From assembly GCA_934047225.1 (NCBI GenBank), contig OW203987.1, positions 31,453,501 to 31,517,500 of the forward strand: 64,000 nucleotides of DNA, read 5' to 3'. Source of the stretch: Ypsolopha sequella. Its lineage: Eukaryota > Arthropoda > Insecta > Lepidoptera > Ypsolophidae. Position numbers and translations under genes: made by a program. Positions 19,101-30,300 of the stretch are shown here, piece after piece; the first letter of the stretch is position 1, and every line of letters begins with the position of its first letter. The notes beneath the pieces are model-generated. The model saw nothing but the letters and a program-made list of their open reading frames with translations, had not been told where the DNA came from and made no database searches.

Positions 19101-21978
19101 TCCAGAATGTTCACCGATGCACAAAAAGAAACCAGGCTGAACATTTCTCAAGCTTTGTAACTGTTACAACAAGATCCTGATCGTTTTTTGGCTCGATTTA
19201 CAACCATTGATGAAACATTGCTTCACCATTACGATTCAAAAACAAAATTACAGTCCATGACTTGAAAAAGACTATCATCTCCAACCCCTAAGAAATTTAA
19301 GGAGTCGTTCCGCCCGAAAAATCATGGGCTCTCTTTATCTCAACCATGGATTTACTGTCACGGGCTCTTTGTATGCAGAACAAATGAAAAAATTGCATAA
19401 CGAATTTCGCGATAAATAGCGAGGCAAACTTTCAAAAATTGTTGTGTTCCATCTCCGGCTCACAGGTCCGGCGTTGCTATGGCTGCAATTCGAGATGCTG
19501 GCTTCGAAATACTTGAACATCCTCCGTATTCACCCGACCTTGCTCCTAGTGATTTTTATCTATTTCCAAGCTTGAAGGAGTATGAGAGGACAGAGATTTA
19601 AAAATGATAAAGCGGTGTACGCTGCAGTTCAGGAATTTTTAGGTGCTCAGGACGAAGAGTTTTTTAAGAAAGGAATTTTAAGCTTAGAATAAAGATGTTC
19701 AAAGTGTATTATGCTAAAAGCTAGGTGACTAGGTATATCGAAATAAAATAAATATTTCGAAAATAATTTTTATATACTTAATGTTTTAATTAATAAAAAA
19801 TAAAATAAATTAATATAATTTCCTAACTTTTGAATCCTCTTAAGAGTTAACATTAATTAATTACAGACTGTAAAAGAAAAGCGAGACTTTGCGGGGGCAC
19901 TGCCGTGCCCCCAGATATATAATAAAAGTTATCGTCAACATACTCATTCTGAGTCATTCTCACTTTTTATTGAACGTCCTACGTATATAGGTAGAATTCA
20001 CGGTATGGAGAGAAACGGGATACATACGTACGAGGTATTTAAGATTTTGTAATTTTTCAACATTTGGCTTTTTATAAGTACCTACTTAACTACTTACTTC
20101 TTAGTTGAACGCGGTCACTGCAAACTGGCTGGAGTTGCCAAGTTTACTTGTGTTCCTACCTTTGTCTAGTGAAGTTGAGAACGCCACATGGCCAACAACA
20201 TAAAAACTCCCTGTGTGAACAGTTACCTGTTAAACCTTGCAGTATCTTATCGCTGTGCAGTGCGGCCGAGCAGGGAGGTGCACAGCTTGCGGCACGCCAG
20301 GTTCGTCGTCTTCCAGTCGTACGTGTGAACATATATACCTTGCAGTCTTTTGTCGCTGTGCAGCGCGGCCGCGAGCTGCCGCCGCTCGGTCTCTGAGTGG
20401 AGCTCGAGCAGGGAGCTGCGTAGCTTGCGGCATGCCAGGTTCGCCGTCTTCCAGTCGTACGGCTCCGACGAGAAGTGGTAGCACGACGAGCCCACGCGGG
20501 TGAAGTTAGCCACGCACGGCTCTAAGGATTTATGCGACAGTTATCAACTCTAGCCCAAAAATGGGCTAATACTACAAAAATATCCAAAAGTATTTGGTAC
20601 TTTTAAAAGGTACTGGGTCGTAGGAAATAAAAAACAGTAAGTCTAAAAAATTGCTTTGGGCAAGTATCAGTGCTGAACTGGAGTCCTTTTAATACTAATA
20701 AACTCACAAGTTCCTGCTTATGGTTGTTTTGATTAGTTATATTCATAGATCTAATAATATTTCTATGGTTATATATATATATATCTAAACATGTGTATAC
20801 CTGATGTAAATGAACTGCTATTTTAAATAAAATAAGCTATTATGTAGACATCATGTATTATATTATATATATTATATATAATTATGTAGATATCATGTTG
20901 AAAAAGGGTCCCAAAAAAAAGAAATAAAAAATGTTTTCTTTTCTATACAGAAATTTCGGTGGAGGTACTTACTTAAAGTTTTTAAAAGAGGACAAGAATT
21001 TTTAGGAGCATATGTTTTTTTTGGGACGAGTAGCAGTACATTTTACGCCCGGTATATATTATATCTAAGTATATTAAATGATGTAAATGTTCCGAGACGA
21101 CCTCACCAGGTAAGTTCTCCTTCCCGACGACGAGGTAGTGCACGGATTCCTCCATCTTCCTCAGTCTCTTCTCCATGAGGTCGACCCGGTAGACGAGCTT
21201 CTCTATCGCTCCCAGCAGGTATAGGTCCGTCTCCGAGACCTCCTTGCGCTGCGGGGCTCCGCCCGCCGCGTCCACGCGGTCCACGGCGGCGCTGGGCCGC
21301 TGAGGGGGAGGGGGGCGCTGTGGCTGCTGGGCCGGCTTGTGCGGGGGGACTTGCTGCGGGGACTGTGGACAAGCGACTCCATGAACAATAACCGCAATCA
21401 TTGGATGACTGACGCATGGGAATATTAAGAATGACCCTTGCAAGACACAATATTTCATTAAGACATGATTCTCTAATCATTGAATTTTGAAAAATCTTTG
21501 AATGTAGTTTTACCTACTTATTAAAGGAATGTTTCCTTTGAATAAAGCTTGCTTCAGAGTACTTTCTCTCCACCGACCGCTATTAATTTCCACTCTGTAT
21601 AATAATATAAGTACTCACATATTCGTAGCTCGGCTTAAACTTATCCTTGTACGGGTTGGGCGGTCTATTGACGATCTTGCCGGGGCCGGGTGGCGGCGGC
21701 GGACTCATCTGCCACTCGTCGTAGGGGCGGGGGCCCGGCGGCGGTGGCGCCAGCCCCACGCGGTCCGTCACGTAGTAACCCTTGCTCGGGGGTAGCGCCA
21801 TGATGCGACCCTGGCGGTTCCCGTCCAGCGGCACCGAGGTGGCCCACTCCTCGAGCAGGCTGCTCCAGAGCCCCGGCTGCCAGGGCTCCAGCTGGCAAGT
21901 GTCCGCGTCCGTCGAGTTCTCTGTATTCACGGAGACGATCGTGGCCAGCAGAGCCACGAGGAGGTACGACGGAGACAT
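16040..21978 (-). CDS. Secreted C-type lectin-domain protein, complete, 5 coding exons
   Basis: Joining 21619-21978, 21107-21362, 20339-20521, 18117-18327 and 16040-16190 on the minus strand gives 386 residues with matching phases (0,1,1,2). Layout: signal peptide about 1-18 (SPSYLLVALLATIVSV); a Pro/Gly-rich stalk to about residue 145; a charged helical stretch (LLGAIEKLVYRVDLMEKRLR) around 165-195; and one CTLD from about 208 to 345. The CTLD cysteines are visible in SSCYHF, NLACRKL, EGRCLALVWD and QDCAFRHRYVCQ, and a WW.GG core motif is present. The canonical Ca/sugar motifs EPN or QPD are missing: the equivalent loop reads SARPV. Carbohydrate binding of the classical type is therefore doubtful. 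A ~49-residue basic tail follows the fold. Function is unknown; secreted insect CTLs act in immunity or cuticle/matrix. Two of its exons have duplicated 3' ends. Confidence 0.9.
16191..16657. other. Lectin intron 4, distal part
   Basis: Non-repetitive intron between the exon 5 acceptor and the start of the 72-bp array. Nothing else is recognised. Confidence 0.5.
16658..18178 (-). repeat. 72-bp minisatellite made of exon-4 tail plus 5' splice site (~21 copies)
   Basis: Read on the minus strand, each unit is 62 nt of lectin exon 4 (coding VW(N/D)PA.RGHSYRGQDCAFRHR) followed by 10 nt of intron beginning GTAA. The exon itself is the unit at the high-coordinate end. Units are 72 bp, with some 73-bp units (extra base in 'ctcccctag') near 17430, 17720, 17937, 18010 and 18083. 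Copies near the exon carry CAG|GTAACG like the functional site. The most distal ones carry CAG|GTAATG and other shared substitutions, giving a gradient of divergence. Confidence 0.95.
18117..18327 (-). CDS. Lectin exon 4 (CTLD core)
   Basis: Acceptor ATTGCAG, then 'ag' completing Glu, 69 codons from MDWWTGGLNPGLLWIW to GQDCAFRH, and 'ag' before donor CAG|GTAACG. It carries the CTLD WW.GG and WIW motifs and cysteines 3 and 4. An in-frame TAA is created across the donor (AGG TAA), so failure to splice here terminates the protein. Confidence 0.88.
18328..20211. other. Lectin intron 3 with a mariner relic
   Basis: Unassigned AT-rich sequence surrounds the mariner pseudogene at 18950-19690. No exon is required here by phase. 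Confidence 0.6.
18950..19690 (+). pseudogene. Dead mariner transposase
   Basis: In shifting frames the plus strand shows 'SRMFTDAQKETRLNISQAL', 'DRFLARFTTIDETLLHHYD' and then 'GFEILEHPPYSPDLAPSDFY' with 'LFPSLKEYERT'. These are the ordered blocks of a mariner (DD34D) catalytic domain: the TxDE block, then the YSPDLAP block. Stops and frameshifts interrupt it throughout. Confidence 0.85.
20212..20460 (-). repeat. Partial tandem duplication of lectin exon-3 tail with its donor
   Basis: The exon segment from TACGACTGGAAGAC to the donor CAAG|GTATAT plus 16 nt of intron (20323-20460) is followed on the minus strand by a second, shortened copy (20212-20322). That copy lacks about 40 bp of the middle but again ends CTGCAAG|GTTTAA. 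The second copy reads YDWKTTNLACRKL and then a stop at 20247-20249, just before its own donor-like site. Confidence 0.88.
20339..20521 (-). CDS. Lectin exon 3 (CTLD start)
   Basis: Acceptor CCTTAG, 'ag' completing Glu, 60 codons from PCVANFTRVGSSCYHF to LHSDKRLQ, and one base before the donor GTATAT. It holds the first two CTLD cysteines (SSCYHF, NLACRKL) and the first helix. Confidence 0.88.
20522..21106. other. Lectin intron 2
   Basis: AT-rich intron with TA-repeat tracts around 20770-20885. Nothing else is recognised. Confidence 0.6.
21107..21362 (-). CDS. Lectin exon 2 (Pro-rich stalk and helical segment)
   Basis: Acceptor TGTCCACAG, 85 codons from SPQQVPPHKPAQQPQRPPPP to VGKENLP, plus one base before donor GTGAGG. 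The first half is Pro/Gln-rich. The second half (ETDLYLLGAIEKLVYRVDLM) has the charge and hydrophobic spacing of an amphipathic helix or short coiled coil that could oligomerise the lectin. Confidence 0.85.
21619..21978 (-). CDS. Lectin exon 1 (coding): signal peptide and Pro-rich N-terminus
   Basis: ATG at 21976-21978 opens a typical secretion signal, then NSTDADTC, then a Pro/Gly-rich segment ending KPSYEY before donor TAT|GTGAGT. The bases just upstream read TTCCAG|ATG, so the ATG probably sits at the very start of an internal exon, with a non-coding exon farther upstream. Confidence 0.87.
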
Positions 21979-22850
21979 CTGGAATTATCATACAAGATAT
22001 ACACGCCGTACTCATTCACTGAGTCGAGGGAAACCAGGATGCTAAACCAGCTTATTAAAAAGATTACGCGAGAAAGTTTTTATGGCCATGTACATGGACG
22101 TATGCCATGTAAATGTTATTTTAGGATCCGCCGTCGGTCACTAACTATGAGAGGTATATATGTTTGCTTTGACGGACTTTTATTTAGTGTTTCCCCCGTG
22201 ACCCTGACCCGGTTCAGAGTCTGTCGAAACTTCTGCTCGAAGGCTCGTGTAAGCGATGCGACGTAATATAATTGTTACGATGATATTATGTTATTGAGTC
22301 AGCTCGGGTCATCGTCAGTGAGTTAGTTAGCTGATGGTGTTACGCAACGGCGCGTGAGTAACTTGGTGAAAGCGCCCGCCGCACCGTCACTGTCGCCGCC
22401 GCATCCGCGACGACCGCATGTAAACATGACAAGGACTTGCGCCTGCGCATACCGCGGCACACAGCTGGTTCGTAATGAGACATAACCACTTCATTATAAG
22501 AGAAATCTGTGACTGTCTGAGAAAACAACTGATTGAAAGTTACATTTTTATACTTCACGTAGGTACAACTGCTTGTTTTAGACGCGTCATGCGTGTCGGC
22601 GTGTCATTGAACCGTGCTGATATTTCGTTGTTAGATAACACTTTGGGTAGAAAATGTTTGTTCTTCGGTGAAAAGCGGGTGTACCAAGGGTAGACTGAGA
22701 TTTTCATTTTACAGTTAACACTTGGGAACACATCTGACACCCCTCGCTCAGAGATTCACCTTTTTGTGAGCTTGTTGTTGTTACTCGTCAAGTTTTTATA
22801 ATTCTGCGTTGTTTGTTTTTTAACCCTGTAACGTTTTGCAGCAGTACATA

Positions 22851-22962
22851 GACATAGCCCAATAGAACACTAGAGTCACAATCAGCAGTACATAGCCCAA
22901 TAGAACACTAGAGTAACAATCAGTAGTACATAGCTCAATAGAACACTAGAGTCACAATCAGC
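22851..22962. repeat. 38-bp tandem repeat, three copies
   Basis: The unit 'catagcccaatagaacac' plus 'tagagtcacaatcag(ca/ta)gta' starts at 22853, 22891 and 22929 with few substitutions. Confidence 0.85.
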
Positions 22963-23840
22963 TGGAGGGTTCAATTCCAGCCGCCCCAGCGCATGAGATT
23001 ACACTTGGACAACCCTTTTTATGAAACTTGAAATTTTACCTTTGCCGTGTATTTATTTACATTTATTTAAAAATATAAGTGTTATACATATGTATATTAT
23101 ATATTATAGGTATATATGTATACATAGTAGGTAAATCTACTCGTCGCCGTAACCATAACTTGTATCTACCCAGGTCCAATGTTACCTTATTGGATAACAA
23201 TGTGTACTGTGTGTGTAAAGGTTATTATAAGTTATCAGATGAAATCAAGTTAACCCTTCACCTTATTTTATAAAATAAAACTAAAGAACATGTCGTAGAG
23301 CGACCACTCTCTGTACGGAACATTTGTATAATCACTGTTTAATTCAATTTATTTTGACATTATATAATAATTTTAAGGTAACTTATATATATACTAATAT
23401 ATATTTTTTATTAATATGATCGTACAACAATGATATTTTTTTTTCTTTTTATGGCAAAGCTCTGTAATATTTTGTTTATAATTATTGTAAATATTTGTCT
23501 TTTAGGTCTACGCTTTTTTGTTTTGTGACATTTGTATACTTTTTCTAATATTATTTGCACGCCAACGGTTGAATTTGTTTTTGTAAGTTGCCAACTTGAA
23601 GCCAAATTCTTATGCAAAGAAATAAATTGCTTACTTACTACAACTTATACTGACTTCCTACTCAAAGGAACTGAAGGACGGTTCTAAAATGTTTCAATTT
23701 ATTTGTTAAGCAATATTTGTAAAATATCTATAAAAAGCACTTACTTATGTTTAAGTGTTACATATTGTATTATAACCTTCTTTCATAAAGCTTCGTTAAA
23801 TTTTGGAGAACTATCATATATGTACCTATATCACCATCAA

Positions 23841-23904
23841 CATCACCTATGTACAGGCTGGTCCAACCAAAACATCACCTATGTACAGGCTGGTCCAACC
23901 AAAA
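23841..23904. repeat. 32-bp tandem duplication
   Basis: The block 'catcacctatgtacaggc' plus 'tggtccaaccaaaa' occurs twice back to back without change. Confidence 0.85.
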
Positions 23905-24283
23905 CGCACGATGTTAATTGTAAATAAAACAAAAAGTTTTCAGAGAATTATCTTAATTTTCATTATGATAGAAGGATTTATGACAATTATGTGTGAAACA
24001 AAATATCGGCCAAATGCTCGCCATGGCTTCGGTGGCATACCTCTATATCCGATGGTCGATATTTTCAATGACTCTGAGACATAATTGTGTGCCGAATTAT
24101 CTCATCATTTAGCTCTTGAATTGTTCTTGGCTTATTGGCGTACACTTCTTCTGTGTCGATGTTCAGATTTTATTAGCTAAATTGGGTGCTTCTTTTGGCA
24201 TTGGTGCACAGGGCCTCGACAATAACACTAAGAGTTCATGATTTAGCACAGCTCAAATACAATCCTTCACACATAGCACTTAC

Positions 24284-24323
24284 CTTCACTCACAAGTAAG
24301 TCCACGATAATCACTAGATCACT
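24284..24323 (-). promoter_or_regulatory. Candidate TSS and non-coding first exon (minus strand)
   Basis: On the minus strand a GC-rich, TATA-less segment (24330-24450) is followed by an initiator-like GTGCAGTGA. A short leader then ends TGTGAGTGAAG at a strong donor, GTAAGTGC. The nearest compatible acceptor on this strand is the TTCCAG directly before the lectin ATG at 21978. This is inference only; it could instead be part of a repeat. Confidence 0.3.
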
Positions 24324-25476
24324 GCACTAGCGTTCGGCTGCGATTGCACTTTCACCGCAAGTGTCGCGCGCGAAGAGTCGCGGGAGTCTACGACTGTCTG
24401 TCGGTCGGTGATGCGCACGCGCACCCACTCAGCGCCGCGCCGGTGTGGGGTGGTGGGATCTTAACGTTAGCTGGTGGGGTGGGTACAAAATATCGATGTG
24501 CTTTAGAAATGAGGTACTGGGACAAGAAAAACTTTAAACTTTTTCAAGAACTAGTTTTTGCCCGCGGCTTCGCCTGCGTTTTTAGTCCTATCGAATATTT
24601 TGAACCAATAATTTTATAGCACCTACGTGACTTTGACCTTTGGTTTTCATAACCGTTATTTTGCATGTCTGAACCTATGTCTATGTACTTGGGGAACTGC
24701 CCGTCTACAGGACTGAAAAGTCTATATCCATTACAACAATGAAAGATCCAAATCGGTTTATTAGTTTTGAAGTTAACTCAATGTAATTAATAGCTATGTC
24801 CCTAGGGAACTGCCCATCCCCAGTAAACAAACTATAGCCTCTATCCTCCTACATGCAAACTCACAAACACTGCCTCGTTATAATCTACATATAGCCTGTG
24901 TGTATTTCCCTCATAATTTCAATCACCTAGAAAGCCTTCAAACATTTTGTGATAATGTGGCGCGCCTTGGTGTTCTGATGTTAGGTGATTTTATGTGGCC
25001 ATCTCGAATGGATTAAATAACATTAACTGGTCTAACCTCCACACGGCGACTTAGGTGGATTTAATTATTTATTTATTATAATTATTACAAGTGAACCCAA
25101 TTACAATAATTATTAGATTTAGTATTTAAATTAACATAATATTTAAAATAGCTTTAAGCCAAAAAATAAGTAATTAACTTACAAATTAATTGTCTTTTAT
25201 TATCAAAGAACACGTTAGCAGACGGTTCGGACTATAAGAATGCATTGAGAGCTGTCGACACTTTACACATTGCTGAATAAGCGTGAGCGTGCGTGTGGCT
25301 GGTGGGCACGGCAAACATCTTGCGGTCCCGACACGATCGCCATTACATGTGATTAGGCGGTGCACTCGTGGTGTCTAGACGAACGTTCCTGACTGGTGCA
25401 AGGCTATCATCATCCCGCTATATAAAAGAAAAGGTTCTCAACAGGAATGCAAAGCAAAAGGTTAAATTGCCATTAA

Positions 25477-26045
25477 ATGAATTTATCTATGGTATGGCTA
25501 GATAAACATCAAAGTTCAGTGAATGCAGTGGAAATGCGTTCCTTGCGGTGTTGTTTAACATTAAATGACAGAGTGAAAAATATCGACGTACGGGATCGTT
25601 GTGGCCTGAAAGAAGATGTAGTGACTAGAATAGAAAAAGGAATGCTTGGAAGAAGAACTGAAGGTTCGGACATGTAGAGAGAATGAATGGAAGTAGAGTG
25701 CTGAAAGAAATTTATGGTGCGCAAGTGGAAGGTACAGCTCGACCAGGCCGCCCTAGAAGGACGTATGCTGACCAAATTGGCGATATACTGAAGAAGGGCA
25801 ATGTCAAAAGTACCCAGAATAGAAGAGCTTGTATGACTAGCTAGATTGATGGATGTGGAAGAGATGAAAGAGGTGTGTCTGGATCTTAGCAGACAGGCAG
25901 GAAGACAGGCGTGAGTATATGTATGTATGGTTTCATTTAAAGATACTGTCTTTGATGAATGTATAGATTGATGAATGTGGAAGAGGCGAAAGAGGTGTAG
26001 TCTCTGCCTCTGCCTACCCCTCTTGGAGACAGGCGTGTATACTGT
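25477..26045 (+). pseudogene. 5'-truncated RTE-type LINE 3' fragment
   Basis: Plus-strand frames show 'NAVEMRSLRCCLTLNDRVKN', 'RCGLKEDVVTRIEKGML' and '[19 protein letters not shown]', the terminal region of the same family as 2195-4345. The end carries 'gacaggcgtgagtatatgtatgtatg', a tail shared by the other copies. Confidence 0.8.
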
Positions 26046-26686
26046 ATATGTATGTATGTGTATGTGTATATTAAAATCATATTCCTTGTTATCAAGTTAT
26101 GTAAAATGTATAGAAAGATATAAGAAAAATGTTTGGAAATATCATAAAAAAGTCTTTATTTACTTTGTTGAACGAAATTTTCAGGAGCATGTAAACTTCC
26201 ATGGTTTTCCTTTAATTTAAGTTACTACGTTGACTTATTATTGTGCTTTTCGATTGATATCATAAAAACATAGGTTTATTTTTTTCAAAATTTCCCCGTC
26301 CGTATACCGCCTCAAGTGCGCAATTTTCTAAATATCTTTTGATATGAATCTACTTATTAAAGAAAGAAATATGATATCTCCATGAAGTAAAATTGTCTAT
26401 CTGTATTTTAAGTATTTTCCCTCCAAGTCCCATTCAGATGGATTCGTAATTTTGGGATACAGGTGTAGTTTTGTAATATGTTTATAGATAGGGATACCCA
26501 GTAACACAAATTCACCGAATTTAAAAAAGGGGGTCGTGGATTTTATTATCCCGCTAAATAATTATCAACAATTTCTGCGAATGGTGGGCGCCAGGTAAGG
26601 TACGTAAAATAAATATTCTGGTCAGTATATATTTTTTTCTTATAACTCTTCGTACAATGAATAAAAGTACACTTTTTAACAAAACA

Positions 26687-26692
26687 TTTATT
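26687..26692 (-). terminator. Candidate poly(A) signal for the cadherin gene
   Basis: AATAAA on the minus strand, about 600 bp beyond the cadherin stop codon at 27290. Alternatives cannot be excluded. Confidence 0.3.
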
Positions 26693-27289
26693 TAATACAT
26701 GGTATAACGTTTCATAATACTCTCCATAATCACGTTAATGATAAATCTTTCAGGGACTTAGGTAGTTATAAAAATGTACATAATGAACTTAGTAACCTTC
26801 TCATGGTTTACTATTTATATTTATACAACGTATGAGAAATTATATGTTTGTCAGTATTGGTGTTACTTATTACTTACTTAGTTATGCCTAAAATTTAGCC
26901 TATATTACACCTAAAACAAATTATCATGAAATTTACATGCGCAGAGGATAGTGATAAGTAAATAATAAATAAGATAATATTCCACTACCTGCTTACAAGC
27001 AGCTGCAGTACCGGAGTGGTAAAAACTCTACATTTGTGAGGAGTTATATTCTGTACAAAATATTGGGAAGACGAACATCAAAAACGTAACCTTAATGCAA
27101 TATCTATAAATGAATGGTCCGCTTTCCTAATGGATGGCAGCACTACACAGTCGCTCTTGTTGGACAGACTTTCGGCGACACACATACTCATGTCACAGTA
27201 CCGACACTGCGTCTGTGTGCGCGTGTGAGAGCGGTGAGGCGCAGCACGGAGGTGGTGGTGTCAGTCGGCCCGAGCGGGGACGAGGGCGG

Positions 27290-27388
27290 TCAGAAGTAGA
27301 CGGTGAGGTTCATGTGCTCGGCGACGGTCGGGTTGGTGGCGTCGTGCAGCTCACCGCACTCCGCTCCCGCCTGCTGGACATACCGATA
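27290..27388 (-). CDS. Cadherin exon 14 (C-terminus)
   Basis: Acceptor TAGTACAG, then 32 codons beginning YRYVQQAGAECGELHDATNP and ending HMNLTVYF, with TGA at 27290-27292. It is too short for long-ORF detection. The call rests on phase continuity, the strong frame and the clean acceptor. Confidence 0.75.
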   Translation of the reverse strand, partial: YRYVQQAGAECGELHDATNPTVAEHMNLTVYF

Positions 27389-30300
27389 CTGTACTAGGGC
27401 TATATAGGGACATACTGATTCACAAGAAACAAACTCGCCCAAACCTTAGGGTTAGAAGATAACAAGTATTACGCTATAAGGGAGCGTTCCTAAACGCCGG
27501 GTTAAACAACCACGCTACTGTAGCGCGTCGGGCATGTTCGCTGAGGCCAGAGTGCCTGACTTCTTCGCCGTGCTTAGATCCAGAACGTTTTAGAAACTCC
27601 GGCAATGGTATTTTAAGGATGATCGTTGGTAAAATTAATGAAAACACAATTTTAGATCATTGGAGGTCCGTGCAACGCGCTCTCAACAGAAAATAAATAG
27701 ATGTACCTAAATAGTTCAAATTAAATCCTCAATTTTATTGTATTTTATTTATATGGGACATTTTTAAATTATAAATTATATTGTTATTTAAGCATATGGA
27801 CCGTAAAACAACATTTTTTTTATTGTGGTCTGAAGTAAAACATATTATTACTTATTATATTATATTATAAAGGTAATAATAATCTGTCACCCGCTCCACA
27901 ACCACCCGAGTGAAACCGAATACGTTCAATTCACTTTGACAGTTAAATTTTACATTTACCCGGGCGTTTAAGAACGCAACCTTATATTCCTAATAATACT
28001 ACTGTCGATTACAATACAACCTGGCTCTAATAAATTTAATCCCAATGTAATAATATGATCCGTTAGATAACTCCCAACAATGCATGTAAAACGCTCTTGA
28101 ATTTACTTTTGTGAATTTTTCTGTTGTTATCAGTTTCCCTTGTGTTACTACATTTGTTTGTCTAACTAATCTACATATCTACATGTATATCACAGATATA
28201 TGTATATTATAGTTAATCTTCTGATATTTTTTAGTTATTGTGCTGTAAGTTTTTAATGCAAATGTCTGTAGGTATTTCGGATGTAAACTGTAGTAACAGT
28301 TACCTTCCTCTCTTTATCGGCGTCGTCCCAGCTGAGTTTCTTGACTCGGGCGGGGATGGTAGCTGAAGGCCAGGCGACCCCGCTCCGCCCTCCCCCCGCT
28401 CCGATGTGGTCGCTCATCAGCGCCAACCCCCCCTCACCCGCAGAGGGGGGCACGGGAGGTGCGGGGGCGATCTTCGTCTTCGCAGGGAACCGCTGCGACT
28501 GTCGACCCACTGTCGCATCTACAAACATTACTAGATTTTCAGTTTTTTTTTCAGCGTTTTGGCCGTTACAGCTTTATCGTGACTGAGGAGGGGAACAGAG
28601 AGTCCAAGCCTCTGAGAGTTTTTCAGTACTCAAAAGCAGGTTCAGAATTTGTAGATAGTTTGTTCTTAGTAGGATTAACTGGACCGAAAAAAAGGGGATA
28701 AAATGGCATCTTGAGGTACACTAGCAGTAATGTAACGTCAGTTGTACAGTATCATCAATACAAAGGTGTTGGTGGCGCGACGTATGTATAACCACGAAAC
28801 CAGATATTTACATTAAATTAAAAAAAAAAAAAATTTTTTTTCGGGTAATATGCGCCATTTTAGGACATTGTATTCATTATTTTGGTATATAAATTAACCA
28901 TTATTTTTTTATGATTTTTTAAAGAATAGTCCGACGACCTTGTCACTTGAGAATTTTGGACATTATACTGATTGTGATGTGTGATTGCTTATAAAAAAAA
29001 CCGGCCAAGTGCGAATCGGACTCGCGCACGAAGGGTTCCGTACCATTTTATCTATAATACGTACGTAAAACAGATCGCGTCAAACTCTAGTCCGCTCGGA
29101 AGTTGCTCTTCCCAAGAACGGCCCATACATTTTGTTCCTGCTGATGCGAATCGCCCCGTGTTTAGAGGGGATTAAAAGTTTGGCGCGATCTGTACTCGTT
29201 AATTTCTAAAGCCTACTTAACTGTGATAACGTAAATGCGCCCAAGTCCGACCACTCTCGCCCTTTTTTCAAATAAACCGTCCAAAGATAAACGTAAACTG
29301 ATTTATAAACTATATATATAGCTTACTTTAAACCTTATTGTTGAGACTTTCATTATAAAGTATAATTATCAATATTTATGTTGTCAGAGTATACAAAAAA
29401 AAATATTATTAATATGTTTGCCTGTCCTTCTTAAAAGCTCCAGTTACCGACCGCTTAGTTGAAGTTTTCCTGATACCGTCCAGCAAGTAACCCGTTTCCG
29501 ACCACCATTCAAAAAATTGCCAAAAATGCCATTATCTCATAAAAATAGGGTCAAAAGTTACTGGAGATATCAAAATGTATAGATGGTTTGTTTCAATTAA
29601 TAATTTTTTTAATTTAGGCTTTAATTAACTTTTATTAATAGTATATATTTTACATTTTTTCATGTTCGTCGCTATCAATATATACTTCATATGTTTGGCC
29701 AACTGTATTTTATCTTATTTCAATATGTTAATAAAATATTGTTTGTATAATACCGTTGAACGGCTTTTTTATTATTTGTATGTTGTATTTTACATATATA
29801 TAAACACTTCGTTAAATAGTTATAGGTGCTATATTTGACCCCTCAGTGGGGTCGTCATCAGGATTTTAAAAACCATGATTTAAAATATACTTTTTTATAT
29901 TTTTATGTCAATAGATGCCAGCAGTTTTCTAACTACAAACGCCTATATATGTCGTATGATATTTCTCTTTTCGTCTATAATTATTCAATCAAGTTTTTAT
30001 GTTATTTTACTTATTTTTTCGATTTTTTCTTTATTTTTAAACTGTGATTAAATATAATGGTGTTTTTTTTTCTTTTTGAGTAATTAATGAATGAAATTCG
30101 TAACTTCTAAGAATTCAAAGATAAAGAAAAGGTTAAGAGCTTGTACTTTATTTATAAAATTTACAAATTAAAATAATTTCAGTCCTTGCTAATAAAAAGT
30201 TTGAAAACATCGTCTTCATTTTCAATAAGTTTAACTTGCTTTACAAATTTTTTTTTTCAATTTATGTGGCAATTTTTTTCTTAGGTTTAGGTTTATTTAT

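Larger units (their letters stand above)
21979..24283. other. Probable lectin 5' intron and spacer
   Basis: No coding exon is recognised. It holds a GC-rich patch at 22340-22450, a 38-bp triplicate (22851-22962) and a 32-bp duplicate (23841-23904). If the candidate first exon at 24284-24323 belongs to the lectin gene, this whole stretch is its first intron. Confidence 0.4.
24451..27289. other. Intergenic region between lectin and cadherin genes
   Basis: Contains a 'gcccgcggcttcgcc'-type interspersed repeat start near 24556, an RTE 3' fragment at 25477-26045, and AT-rich sequence. The 3' UTR of the cadherin gene probably occupies its right edge (about 26680-27289). Confidence 0.5.
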
